NCBI GenBank assembly: GCA_964036315.1
Contig: OZ038488.1
Span: 66,104,642-66,168,641, forward strand
DNA: 64,000 nt
Source: Acanthosepion esculentum
Lineage: Eukaryota; Mollusca; Cephalopoda; Sepiida; Sepiidae
Reading direction: 5' to 3'
The notes below the pieces were generated by a model. It ran no database searches, was not told the DNA's origin, and worked only from the letters and a program-made list of their open reading frames with translations. The position numbers were made by a program, and so were the translations under genes. This document shows, piece by piece, positions 1 to 9,956 of this stretch (its first letter is position 1; every line of letters starts with the position of its first letter).

Positions 1-788
1 AGTACCTGATTTTCTTACCTAAATAGTATGTTTTTCAGTTCTTATTAATGTTAACTCGAAGTACAAAGTTTGAAGTGCCTGCATGTAAAATATTTCAAAT
101 AAAGATTTATATTTAATATTTTTTTTGATATTTTCAAAATCAGGTATGATATACCCTTGGTTAGTAGTGGTGTAACTTTAATTGATGGTTAGTGTTCTAG
201 GGTTAAACATGGCTATTAAATATTTTACAAACTATTTCTAGCATACATAGTTTGGAAAATAGATGATACAGAAAGGATGAAAGAGAAAAGGTGAAAAAAA
301 AAAAGAGAAGAAAAAGAGAGACAAAGAGTAAAAGGGAGAAAAAAGGGGAAGCTGAGCAGTAGAGAAAGAAAAAACAAAAAAAAAAGGTTAATTTCTGACC
401 CCCCCCCCCATTAAATTGACTGTTCTTTTTTTTCTTTTTTTTAACATTATAGCTGTAAGGAATTATTATAAAAAAGAACTTAACCAATCAAAAAAATAAA
501 TGTAGGACTGATTAGCTTTTTCATGGTTTGTGTATCATATTTAAAAAAAACAAAAAAACACCTTCAGCAGCAATAAATCCTTTGAAATGGGAATAAACAC
601 AATCTAAAGAAACAGCAAAGTTTTTGTGTTATCTAGACTAGTGAAAGTCACACTGTTTTGATTAAATAACTATTACATTAAAGAAATCCACTAGATATAT
701 ACTACATTTAACATACAAGGCCAAAAATGTACAACATACTATATTTAACATAGAAGGCAGACAGTGAGGACAGGGACAGTAGTTCTCA
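1..788. other. AT-rich non-coding spacer
   Basis: Low-complexity AT-rich DNA with A-rich, C9 and T-rich tracts near 290-450. I see no exon, RNA gene or recognisable transposon. If the IRF gene continues past its fourth exon, this stretch is part of its fourth intron. Confidence 0.6.
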
Positions 789-1065
789 TATGATCACCAA
801 AGTTAAGTAACATTGAGTTTGGTCAGTACCTGTATGGGTGACCATTTTGGGAAATCACGTGCTGTAAGCTTGGATGTATAAGTAGAGGTTCAGAATGAAT
901 AATCGAAAAGCTGAGTGAATTCTAGTTGCATTTGTTACATTCACTTACACACAAATACCCCTGAGAAAGGTATCAATCTACCTCTTCCTCCCAGCTATGG
1001 GTTAAATAATAGAGCATGTATCTGAAAATCATTATTATCCTTCAAAATTTTTTAATACAATATTC

Positions 1066-1112
<47 letters not shown>

Positions 1113-1190
1113 TTCTTACAATCCGAAAATGCTTTATTTTTTTAATACAAAAGGTTGATAAGCCATAAAAAAGAATCAATCAATTAAATC
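789..1190 (+). mobile_element. SINE A copy: 5S-rRNA-like head, tRNA-like segment, conserved tail
   Basis: Positions 789-875 resemble the 3' two thirds of 5S rRNA: 'aagttaagtaacattgag', 'tggtcagtacctgtatggg', 'tgaccattttgggaa' and 'gtgctgtaagctt' align in order with the eukaryotic 5S gene, including its internal promoter region. A body follows ('cattcacttac...caaatacccctgagaaagg', 'agctatgggttaaata'), then an A-rich stretch (1070-1100) and the family tail 'aaggttgataagccata', ending in 'aatcaatcaatt'. Other window copies share the same order. The tRNA-like middle is worn in this copy. It is a retroposed pol III transcript, not a working 5S gene. Confidence 0.75.
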
Positions 1191-1536
1191 CTTATGTTAA
1201 GCTATCATTAATCTGGTAAAAGGCTACAACAGAACTGGTCCATGAGATAAGACCATTAATCATTGATGTAAAGTTGGCACTTTTACTTATTAAGCCTATC
1301 TTAGTAAATAATTTAGGGTGGCACAAAACCACAACTCCAGAATATACTGTAAGGATCAAACATTGTACTATTTCACTAGCTTGTTTACCATTACATCACA
1401 GTAAGGGATTCAAATAACACTGTTGATATGTGACAAAAACAACTTTCCAAATATTCAGTGCATTATCTATGAAGTTGTAAGCTCTTGAATATTAATGTAA
1501 AGTTCTAAGATCTTGAATATTGTAATCAATATAATA
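1191..1536. other. AT-rich spacer
   Basis: No coding potential, RNA gene or repeat family recognised between the SINE tail and the mariner end. Confidence 0.5.
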
Positions 1537-2495
1537 CTAGGGTGTTCAGAAAGTAATTATATATTCCATCATTATAAGTTAGGAGTCAACCAATGAAACA
1601 GGTAGAATGGAAGGAAACTGCATCAAGAATTAGCTTATCTCTTCTACCCGACAATGTGTTGTTTATAGTGAATTTCAGAGTTTAATTGGAAAAACTTACA
1701 AAGAGGTAATTTGGGTTCCTCATGAGCTTTTGCTTGAGAACCAAACAAAAGGTTCCACCATCTGCAGCAGTCTTTTAATCAGGAATGCCAACCTCTCATA
1801 TTTGCTTCGCATTGTTACAGGTAATGAAAAATAGGTTTTGCATGTCAACAGAAAATCAAAAAAACAGTTATTACAAAATGAGAAACTCCCCAGTGCCAAC
1901 ACCAAAACTAAGACTCCATTGAAAGTTCCTATTTTGTGTCTAGTGGGATATAAAAAATGTCATCCATTACAAGCTACTGGAACATGGAAGGGCCATCAGT
2001 GCAGACATTTATTCCCAGCAACTTGATTGGGCAAATGAAGAATATACCTTTAAAGTGTCCTGCTTTGGTAAATAGGAAAGGTGTTATTCTCCAGTAAGGG
2101 CGCATTGCAAAATAAACTCAAGAAAAAATACGATTGTTAGGGTAGGAAGTTCTTCTGCTTACTTCATACTCACCAGATTTTGCACCTGTAGATTTTTATT
2201 TGTTTCAAACACAAAAACATTTCATCACTGGCAGAACATTCAGAAACAAAGTTGTTCGGTGGAAAATGGGGGATTTGCACAGATTTATTTAAATTAGAAA
2301 TCAAAAAAATTGCTTTGCTGTTGTTGAAAATGAAGATTTACATTTTGGATAAATAATTAAATAAATTTAATTTATTTTTATATCCTTTCTGGTAAAAATA
2401 TTCCTTTCTGAATACTTTAATAAGTAAATAAATTTAACCTACATTTCTTTTTTTATCCTTTCTGGTAAAATATAATTACTTTCCAAACACCCTAA
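1537..2495 (+). mobile_element. Degenerate mariner-like transposon, both ends present
   Basis: Imperfect terminal inverted repeats: the left end reads CTAGGGTGTTCAGAAAG and the right end, on the opposite strand, TTAGGGTGTTTGGAAAG. TA dinucleotides flank the element at 1535-1536 and 2496-2497, the target duplication of Tc1/mariner elements. Inside, on the plus strand, frame-shifted pieces of a mariner transposase remain: 'VLHVNRKSKKQ', then 'TGTWKGHQCRH' and 'ATZLG'-type pieces with stops between them. The 959-bp length is shorter than a full mariner (about 1.3 kb), so it also carries deletions. A second copy of the same family lies at 37168-38460. It cannot encode a functional transposase. 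Confidence 0.8.
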
Positions 2496-2581
2496 TACTT
2501 GCTAAAGAAAAAAAAAAAAAAGAAAAAGAAAAAAAAAGATTTGTCCAGAAATTCCAACCAACAGACACTTGAGTTACTGAC

Positions 2582-3538
2582 CTGGGGCTTCTGACAGAGA
2601 GGCAGGAGTATTAAAAGGTGCAGCTGATAGCCTTGGGGCTGCAACAGGAACTAACTGTGGAGTTGGACTGTCAAAGGAATTGGAATGAATATTCATCATC
2701 TGGGTGGCTGTAGATGAGACAATAGCTGGAATCATACAAACTTTAGCCATTTGAGGTTCGGAATGAGATGGAGGTGGGTTATACGGTAGAACCACAGCAG
2801 GAACAAGCGGGAAAACAGATGGCATAGTTGAAGGAACTGGATGAGCAACTGTCATGGTAGAGGTTTGCTCATAGGTTATCGACTGAGTTGGGTGTATTTC
2901 TCTGTGGGTTGTCAATTGTGACTGCAAGACTTGCACTGACTGCATTTGAGGCTGTAACACTGGTTTTGCTATTTGTGAACGTAGTACTGGCTGAGAATAA
3001 ATCTGTGCCGGGGACTGTGGTGGAACAGACATCTGTGATGGCAGTATGTGTGACACTGGTAATTGTGCTACTGGCAGCATTTGTGACTGGAGAGGGTTCT
3101 GTATTACTTGTGGTTGTGATTGGGACATCTCCTTTTCTTTTAAAAGCTTTGATACAGCACCTCTCTGCAACTCAAGAAGCGTGTTTGCCACATCATTTTC
3201 ACTGATGGACAGGTCATCAAAGCTGGAGTTTGACTGGGAAGGGTTGGGATCAGAGATCTGGCATGGAGTACAATTATCTGAAGACTCTGGTAGTACTGAA
3301 TGGCTTTCATCTTGATTTAATTTTGGTGGGTTTTCTTGACTTGGTGGTGTGGTTTCGTTACTGTCACAAGTATCAGACGTCTTTTCCGGATTGCATTGAT
3401 TGGAGGTTTGGTCTTCAGTACAGGTATCGGATGACTCCACAATGGAAGCTGTATCTCCTTCATTACACTCAACAGATTTATCACAACATACAGCAGTCCC
3501 TTTGCCAGACTTTTTCTTTTTATAAGGGCAAGTATCTT
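2582..3538 (-). CDS. IRF: IRF-family transcription factor, coding exon 4 (Gln/Pro/Ser-rich C-terminal region)
   Basis: The fourth coding exon seen of the IRF gene. The acceptor is a T-rich tract ending in TTGCAG at 3539-3544; the donor is CCCAG/GTCAGT at 2582/2581. The exon is 957 nt, enters after one base of a codon and leaves after one base, in phase with the other introns. It encodes residues 269-587 of the model: a basic start (PYKKKKSGKG), an acidic Cys/Ser/Thr-rich stretch with repeats of the kind 'SSDTCTEDQ', then a long Gln-, Pro-, Ser- and Val-rich segment typical of an activation or low-complexity tail. No IRF-association domain is visible. If the donor is not used, the frame continues only for Gly-Gln and a TAA at 2574-2576, giving a 589-residue protein. 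Which end is used cannot be decided from sequence; the donor is strong, so a further exon left of the window is plausible. The exon frame is open throughout, with no break. Confidence 0.85.
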
Positions 3539-3732
3539 CTGCAAGAAAAAAAACAAAAAAAAACAAATATTGCTAATGTTTAGACAAATCTTGGTTACAA
3601 AATTTGGTGGACCTACAGTCAGAAATAATAATTTTTTTTTTCAAATTATTATAGCTTAAAAACTCCTAGTCACAAATATCAAATTTTTATTTTTGTTTAT
3701 TTTATAAAAGTTAATATAGGAATCAATTTTAT

Positions 3733-3993
3733 TATGTAAATTTATTGTAAATTGACTCCACCCCTTACAGAAGCCAAAATACAATAAGCCCATATCATAT
3801 GGTTTCTTGAAATTTTAAAAATTAATTTTTTAGAAATATCGTATTCTGGTGTGCTTAATTAAGATATATGAAAAAACACTACATATTACCAAATTTTTAA
3901 AAAAATTTTGCTTTTAATTTTCAGAAATCCTGTGGCATGAGCATATTTTCTTTTGGTTTCTGTAGGGGGATCAATTTACAATAAATTTACATA
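3733..3993. mobile_element. MITE with ~48-bp imperfect terminal inverted repeats
   Basis: The left end 'tatgtaaatttattgtaa', followed by 'attgactccaccccttacag', matches the reverse complement of the right end at about 3945-3993 ('tatgtaaatttattgtaa', then 'attgatccccctacag' and 'aaaccaaaa'). The centre is AT-rich and has no coding capacity. The superfamily is unknown: no clear target duplication beyond possible TA. Confidence 0.65.
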
Positions 3994-5212
3994 AACTGGA
4001 CCCTCTATTAATTTTTAAAAACATTAAAAAAAAAAATAAAAGAAAAAATCATATTCGTGGTTTGGAGCGATTAATCTATAGTAATATGAAAAAAAAAAAA
4101 AAAATGAAATAAATGATTATTATTTCTGGTCAAAATGCCTATTGTATAATCCAACCAGAATTTTTCTCAATATGCAATAAACAGGGGTTGAGTTTCAATA
4201 AAGAAGGGATCAGGAAACCATTTTAAAAGTCCAAAAATTTTGAATGTAAGCAAAAGAAAAGTTTTTTTTTTTCAATTTTATTAAAAACTAGAGTGTGGTA
4301 ATTGTGGAAAGAATAATAATAAAAAAGAACACCAAAACACTAGTTTTTAAACAATGCCATCATAAAAAGCATTCAAGCAAAAACCCGAACCAGTTATAAT
4401 AATTATTACTGTTCTCTTTTTAAGCTCTGGGGGTGCAGAATTGAGTGGTTTGAATAAGCTTGGAAAATTTCCAAAAAAAGAAAAAAGAAAAAAAAGACAA
4501 TCCCAACTCCTTTTCTATTAGGCACCTCATAGTAACAGGTTTTCTGTCACTATTCCGTAAAAAAAATAAAATCTCAACCAATCAACCCTATTTTCTTAAA
4601 GATTTTACACCCCAAAAAGTTTGAAATATAGCTCATTAAAAATGTTGTACTAATGTCAAAACCCTAAAGGTCACCTTTGTAACCCCCACCCAAAAGACTT
4701 TTCTCAAAATTATAAACAATTACCTAAATTAAATAGAAATAACAAGATATTAGTTACATATAAATTTCAGAATTCAAAATATTTTCATAAGTTTACTAAA
4801 CTAAAATTTTCAAATGTTTGTTAGTGATTTAGCCATTTTATTTTTTTAAATGTTTTAGAATTAAAAAAAAAATTGTAAAAAAAAATCAAAAAAAATCAAA
4901 TAATGAAAATTAAATTCAAACATTTAATAAAAACTTAAATATATAACAGTTTTTAATGTAGCCTTAACAAACAACTATTGTCACCATCAAAACATACTCT
5001 TTCACTCATATATAATTTTCCATAAACAAATTCATTCAAGTTATAAGAAAGCATTTTAGTTTTTACAATAGTCAATCCATGTAAGTATACCAGACCATAT
5101 ATTCTGCTACAGAAACACAAAAGTTACATAGAAAAAGCATACTTCAACTGAATGAAGTGTTAAATTTGCAAATTTACAACCAATACATTTGATTATTTAC
5201 GTTATTGGTACT

Positions 5213-5460
5213 AGACAATAGCCTAGTGGATTAAAGTGTTGGCTCATGAATTTGTTGACATAGTAATTATGAGTTCAATCCCTGGTCAGGGTAGCACAGA
5301 CTCAGTGGAAACAGAACTAGAAATAACTGAACAGTATTAAAAGAAATATCCCTAGATATGGACAGCAAAATGACATCTACCCCTGCAGAATAAATAAATA
5401 TTTAATTCATGTTGGAATTTCCTGAAGGTTACCCGGATCAAAATAGAAGTGATTGTGATA
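5213..5460 (+). mobile_element. SINE C copy (tRNA-derived)
   Basis: Box A-like 'tagcctagtggattaaag' and box B-like 'gagttcaatccctgg' lie about 45 bp apart. The family body follows: 'atatccctagatatgg', 'atctacccctgcagaataaa' and 'ttcctgaaggttacccgg', then a tail with 'gtgataacaataacaaag'. The same order of blocks recurs at 13745-14390 (plus), 44750-45075 and 54740-55010 (minus), so it is a dispersed pol III retroposon rather than a tRNA gene. Confidence 0.75.
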
Positions 5461-5939
5461 ACAATAACAAAGTGGACATTCATCTGAATGTAAAAAATAA
5501 AATTCTGACAGAAATTACATATTTGATTTTATAATATACGGAACATTGTAACTTAAGTTCAAAATATTATGTAGCTTAAAGTAAGTAATTTTTAATTGCC
5601 TGTCAGCTTTGAAAAATGGTGATACCCAAACAATGAAATCAACTCCAATTTATCTTTTGCTATAAAGTCAGCTATTGTTTTCTCGTATATGTATCTTATA
5701 ATTGGACAAAATACTGTACCTTGTGAGACGAAAACTAATCTATACGAGTAACTTGACTCTAGGATGAACATGAGAAGTGTCACTGACCTCCAGGGTCAGT
5801 AAAGGCCACCATAGATTATTTTAGGGTTATAACTGCTAATTCCAGCCAAACTGCACAAACTGTAGGCATCTATACAAACACATTCATTTTTTTAAAAATA
5901 AATAAATAATTAATAAAAATAAAGCAGTGGGTGTGCAGT

Positions 5940-6095
5940 TGGTGATGTGGTTAGCAGGATGGAAAATGGAATTTGTGATATAAGTTCAAATTTCTATAGG
6001 AATAATCTGCATTCACTTTGTACTATTACTCTTGGGAAAGGCATGAATAGGAATAAATGATGCAACTGACATTGAATAAAGTTTTTAAATAAAAA
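5940..6095 (+). mobile_element. tRNA-like SINE fragment with SINE A/B body
   Basis: tRNA-like 'gatgtggttagcagg' and box B-like 'aagttcaaatttc' are followed by 'cattcactttgtac' and 'cttgggaaaggcatgaa', the body block shared with the SINE A and B copies in this window. The 5S-like head and tail are missing. Confidence 0.55.
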
Positions 6096-6517
6096 GTACA
6101 CATAATGATTATGTAGATTACTACACTATTTTTGAAAAAAAAAAAAATTTCCCAAGAAAATTAAAAAAAAAAGTTTTTAAGAGCAGAGTTTCATTTTAGA
6201 TCTTATATATATATTTTTTTGTTTTGTAAATTTGTATAAAAGATAAATAAAAGATAAAAGATAAATAAAACTAGTATTCTCATATGTTGGAAGCAACAAT
6301 TTTCAAAGAATCAACATTTCTAGACCAATTGAGAATTGTCAACATCTTTTTTTCAGGCAATTGAAACAAATGTTAACACAAATGACTGTATTGAAACCCA
6401 ATCAAGGTTGGGTACTTCAACTAGTTTACAATTAATCAAAGCAAGAAACTAAAAAAAAAATTAACCAAATCTAACTTTCCTTTTTAATAAATAGAAACAG
6501 AAGACAGATACACTTAC

Positions 6518-6685
6518 TGTCGCAACTGAATTGATAAACTTTGAAAGCATTTGATCCGGCTTTGTTATTTAGTTTTGAAAGTTCTTGACAGTCTGGAAGA
6601 CTGTTGAGAGCACAACGAAACGTTGCTTTAAAGCGTTTTGTGTTCAACTTTCCTTTGCCTTTGTCCGTGTCGGGATAATACCTTC
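6518..6685 (-). CDS. IRF: IRF-family transcription factor, coding exon 3 (second half of DNA-binding domain)
   Basis: 168-nt exon with acceptor TTTTTTCCAG at 6686-6695 and donor A/GTAAGTG at 6518/6517, phase 1 at both ends. It encodes residues 214-268, starting 'RYYPDTDKGKGKLN' (after the Gly split with exon 2), followed by the recognition helix region 'ATFRCALNSLPDCQELSK' and 'NAFKVYQFS'. In IRF-1/2 the matching helix residues Arg, Cys, Asn and Ser (here R236, C237, N240, S241) contact the GAAA core of IRF elements; all four are present. The closing 'FKVYQF' corresponds to the end of the IRF fold (e.g. 'RVYRML' in vertebrate IRF-1). The position, split and reading frame match the exon pattern of an IRF domain broken after 'HTGR'. 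A nuclear DNA-binding role is established for the family; target genes here are unknown. Confidence 0.93.
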
Positions 6686-6743
6686 CTGGAAAAAAAAGAA
6701 AAGAAAATGGCTGGAAAACAGTTTAAAACTATGTACAGAGAAT

Positions 6744-7092
6744 CATTTAATTGATTCATTCATTTTATACGGCTTATCAACCCTTTGTTGGTTATTTAAA
6801 GCCGGAAAATATTTTTAGATTGTAAAAATTTTTTTTTGAGATAATAATTGTTCAGTGATACAAGTCTTACTAATTAACCCATTGCTGAGGGGAGAAAAGA
6901 TGGATTCATACCTTTCCCAATGGTATTTGCACGTAAGTGAATATAACAAACCCAATTGGAATTGGAACTTCGAGCTATTGTCCATTCTACCACTGGCACA
7001 TCCAAGTTTACAAACACTTGGTATTCCCAAGTGGTCACCCACCTAGAAATGAACCAGGCTCAACGTTGCTTAACTTTGGTGATCATACAGGA
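6744..7092 (-). mobile_element. SINE A copy, near full length, minus strand
   Basis: Read on the minus strand: 5S-like head at 7092-7000 ('ccaaagttaagcaacgttga', 'gcctggttcatttctagg', 'accacttgggaataccaag'), tRNA-like segment at about 6990-6955, body 'cattcacttacgtgcaaatac' region, 'caatgggttaattagtaag', A-rich stretch, and the tail 'aaagggttgataagccg' ending in 'aatgaatcaattaa'. This is the best-preserved copy for seeing the 5S, tRNA-like, body and tail order. Confidence 0.8.
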
Positions 7093-7183
7093 ACCAGCGT
7101 TTCAACATAATGTGGCCATAAGCTTTACAGGGAATCAGGATACATGTGTAAATCGGAATTATTTTACAGTGAAAGACGACTAC

Positions 7184-7211
7184 TTGTGTGTGTGTGTGTG
7201 TGTGTGTGTAA

Positions 7212-7237
<26 letters not shown>
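7184..7237. repeat. (TG)n microsatellite
   Basis: Uninterrupted TG dinucleotides apart from one 'taag' break. Confidence 0.95.
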
Positions 7238-7244
<7 letters not shown>

Positions 7245-7254
7245 CTGGCTGCTT

Positions 7255-7490
7255 GGTTCTAAACACATATGTCCACTTGGGTGACTAGTTAATCCCTGCT
7301 ACAGACATCCACTCAGGCACATCCATGCTTTCTGAACATCCACTGAACCAATTGGCTGTTTATTTTGCACCTATACTGAGCAGACCTTAGTTACAATCTC
7401 TGGTGGAGAGTGCATAGTCTGGCATGATCAATAGTTTGGACAAAGCCATTACATATAAAATGCTCAGTCATGATGACTTATGCTTTCAAG
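7255..7490 (+). repeat. Dispersed repeat R1, copy 1
   Basis: Shares ordered blocks with 36110-36350: 'aatccctgctacagacatcc' versus 'aatccctgttgcagatgcc', 'atactgagcagaccttag' versus 'atactgaacggaccttaa', and 'ctcagtcatgatgac' in both. No coding frame; class unknown, probably a SINE or MITE. Confidence 0.6.
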
Positions 7491-7842
7491 ATTGTGTGTG
7501 TACTATTTCAAATTAGACAAGGAAAATAGGTGTAAACCAACTAATGTTGGTAAAACCTTTAGAACATGTATTTATGTGATAAATATACAATATGAATTTC
7601 AGCTTTTTATTATTATTTTTTTTTAAATTTTATTCTATTTATTTTTAGACACAAATATTTACAATTATTTATTTGCTAGTATTTATAACGGCATAGGCAT
7701 TGGTATTTTTATGTATCAGAAGAAAGATACGCTGTATATATTTGCGTATCATGTAACGTTTGAGGACCTGATTTTTAAGCTATTTGACTACAGTAAATAG
7801 ATATATAATTCGGTCAACATCGTAGCCAGGGCCAGCAGAACA

Positions 7843-7945
7843 TGTGCTAGTTTTATATCTCCATGTATGATGTGACCCTCTTAAAATTAGCTTGAAAATT
7901 AGGTCTTCCAAAGTCACATGATATGCTAGTATATACAGTAACCTG
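7843..7945. mobile_element. MITE end related to the element at 53343-53960
   Basis: 'tgtatgatgtgaccctctta' and, at the outer end, 'agtatatacagtaacc' resemble 'tgtataatgtgacctctta' and 'ttaccgtatatact' of the 53-kb element, in inverse orientation. Only one end is seen. Confidence 0.45.
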
Positions 7946-8379
7946 AAAAAAGAGAAAACTTATTGAGTAATGAGAACAAAACATTGAAAATTACAAAATG
8001 CTGAATGAAGATCATAGGACAATCACAAAAGAAACTGAAGACATTGGCAAGATCAGAACAAGGAAACAAAAATGACTTTGAAAAAAAAAAGAAAAAAAAA
8101 GAGAGATCTGAAAATTAAAATTAAAAGAATAATAAGCAAGAAAAATAAATGAACCCAAATGAAATTATTTTAAGAAAGCGGTGTTGTGAATGTAAATAGA
8201 GAAAGAAAAAATAGAGCAGAATTTTAAGAACATTAGACATGAATGTAAACAACCAATCACATGACAAAAACATGTATGTTGAGTAAAGAAGTAGATGGAA
8301 ACTGTTTTCTCCATAGTATTTTTTTAATAATGAATGTAGAACTACATTGGACGGATCAGATTATTGGATTAGGAGATGG

Positions 8380-8900
8380 GTCCTTCAGTGAAATAGTCAA
8401 CCAAGACAACACTGTGGAAATGGAGTAATGTTTTCAGCTAGTATTGTAAGTAGTAAAATTCTAGGTCTCTTCAAAGCTGATGATGGTAGTACCAAGATGA
8501 ATGCAGAGAATTATTAAGTTCTTTGAGCAGTACAAGGTACAACAAAGAAACTTTCATCTAAAGAATATGTTCATTCAAGAAAACACATCTTCACATTCTG
8601 CAAAGCTGACTATTACTCACTTTGGAAAAAAAAAGTTTTAAAAATCACCAAATTAATGGTAATGTCACCCGGCCTCTCTAGGTATTAATCCAATAGAAAA
8701 TGCATAGTCATTAAAAGAGATACACATGAGAATAGAAAACATATTCAAAAATATTTGGGAAGATACAAAAACTGCTTTAAGCAACATTCAAATCAAAAAG
8801 AGTAGAAAAGTTAATAAAAGCAGTTGTTAGAATACTGATGAAGGTTATAAATAGAATGTCAAGGAGCCTATATAAAAATGATAAAATAGTAATTTATTCC
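8380..8900 (+). mobile_element. Tc1-like transposase relic
   Basis: Plus-strand pieces in several frames read like the C-terminal half of a Tc1-family transposase: 'SSKILGLFKADDGSTKMNAE', 'NTSSHSAKLTITHFG', a 'GINPIENA' block where intact elements have 'SPDLNPIENLW', and 'LIKAVVRILMKVINRMSRSL'. Stops and shifts separate them. A second degraded piece of the last block ('VEKLRKSMTGKIDE') is at 9460-9540. No terminal repeats were found. Confidence 0.65.
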
Positions 8901-9817
8901 AGTATATGCCATATTGTGTTATTCAAGTATATGAGAAATATAACTAATTCCCAGAAGAACTGCAGCATGTCACTGGGGTAATGATTCAGGCAAATATATG
9001 TACCAAAACACATGTTCCAACTTCTGCTTTCTTGAGACAGAGACCAGATGAGTCATTCCTTGCCGAGCAGTAGAGGAAGTTGCACATGCTCATGTTTTAC
9101 TATTGATAAAAAACGAGTGAAAGGAATCTGGAGCAGCAAACTAAGATTAAGATTTGTGTGAAGATTGGAAAAAGTGGTAGTGAATTATTAGGCCTATTAG
9201 AATGCCTTATGATGAACCTGTTAAAGAATTCGTTACACCCACTAGAAGGTCTTCATTGGACAAAAGTAAGGATTGAAAGACATATGTGTAGGAGGGGTTA
9301 TATAAATGTGACCATCAGTTATAATTATATACCAAGAGGAAGTGCTTAAGATGAGGGAATGCTAAATTTGAGTTATAAAATTTTTAAATTCCTAAATTTA
9401 ATTTTAAAGAATATTCAAACAAAGAAGTTCTTTGGGAGAAACAAAAACTGATGCATGTAATATTAAAGTCAAAACAGTAGAAAAGTTAAGAAAATCAATG
9501 ACTGGAAAGATTGATGAAAGGTATAGAACATCATATTAAAATTTAAATAGGAAAATAAGAATGTGAAAATCACACATGTTTCTATGGCCTCTATCTTTTC
9601 AATTTATAAAAAAAAATTAAAAACGATTTTGTTGCACTTACTTTGCATAATCAAACTTGACATTCACAAAACAATATCAATATTTTTTAATAGGGAGAGA
9701 TTTTATAAGTTGAAATTCATAAAATATATTACATTTATGAATTTATCGAAATTTTTTTTACTAACATTGGTTGGTTAATACCAATTTTGTTATGATAACA
9801 TTGACTTGCATGAAAAA

Positions 9818-9819
<2 letters not shown>

Positions 9820-9856
<37 letters not shown>
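9820..9856. repeat. (TA)n microsatellite
   Basis: About 18 TA units; another short (TA)n run at 9940-9956 abuts the transposon that starts at 9957. Confidence 0.95.
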
Positions 9857-9858
<2 letters not shown>

Positions 9859-9956
9859 GTAAATCTATTTAAACTCACCCTGATGATCCCATGTGGTGAA
9901 ACCTAAGCAGGTAGTATCCGACTCATTAAGATTTATTACATATATATATATATATA

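Larger units (their letters stand above)
3539..6517 (-). other. IRF: IRF intron 3
   Basis: Phase-1 intron of about 3 kb between coding exons 3 and 4, with GTAAGT donor and TTGCAG acceptor. It holds a 261-bp inverted-repeat MITE, one complete and one partial tRNA-derived SINE, and AT-rich DNA (4000-5200) in which I see nothing else. Confidence 0.8.

Noticed and set aside
203..487. 94-codon open stretch, minus strand
   Set aside because: Phe/Lys-rich reading of A/T homopolymers; no coding character.
789..875. 5S rRNA gene
   Set aside because: Only part of the 5S sequence is present, it is diverged, and the same piece recurs at the head of several dispersed SINE copies.
3046..3583. Open stretches on the plus strand opposite IRF exon 4
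   Set aside because: They are antisense shadows of a long Gln/Pro/Ser-rich exon whose minus-strand frame joins the other IRF exons in phase.
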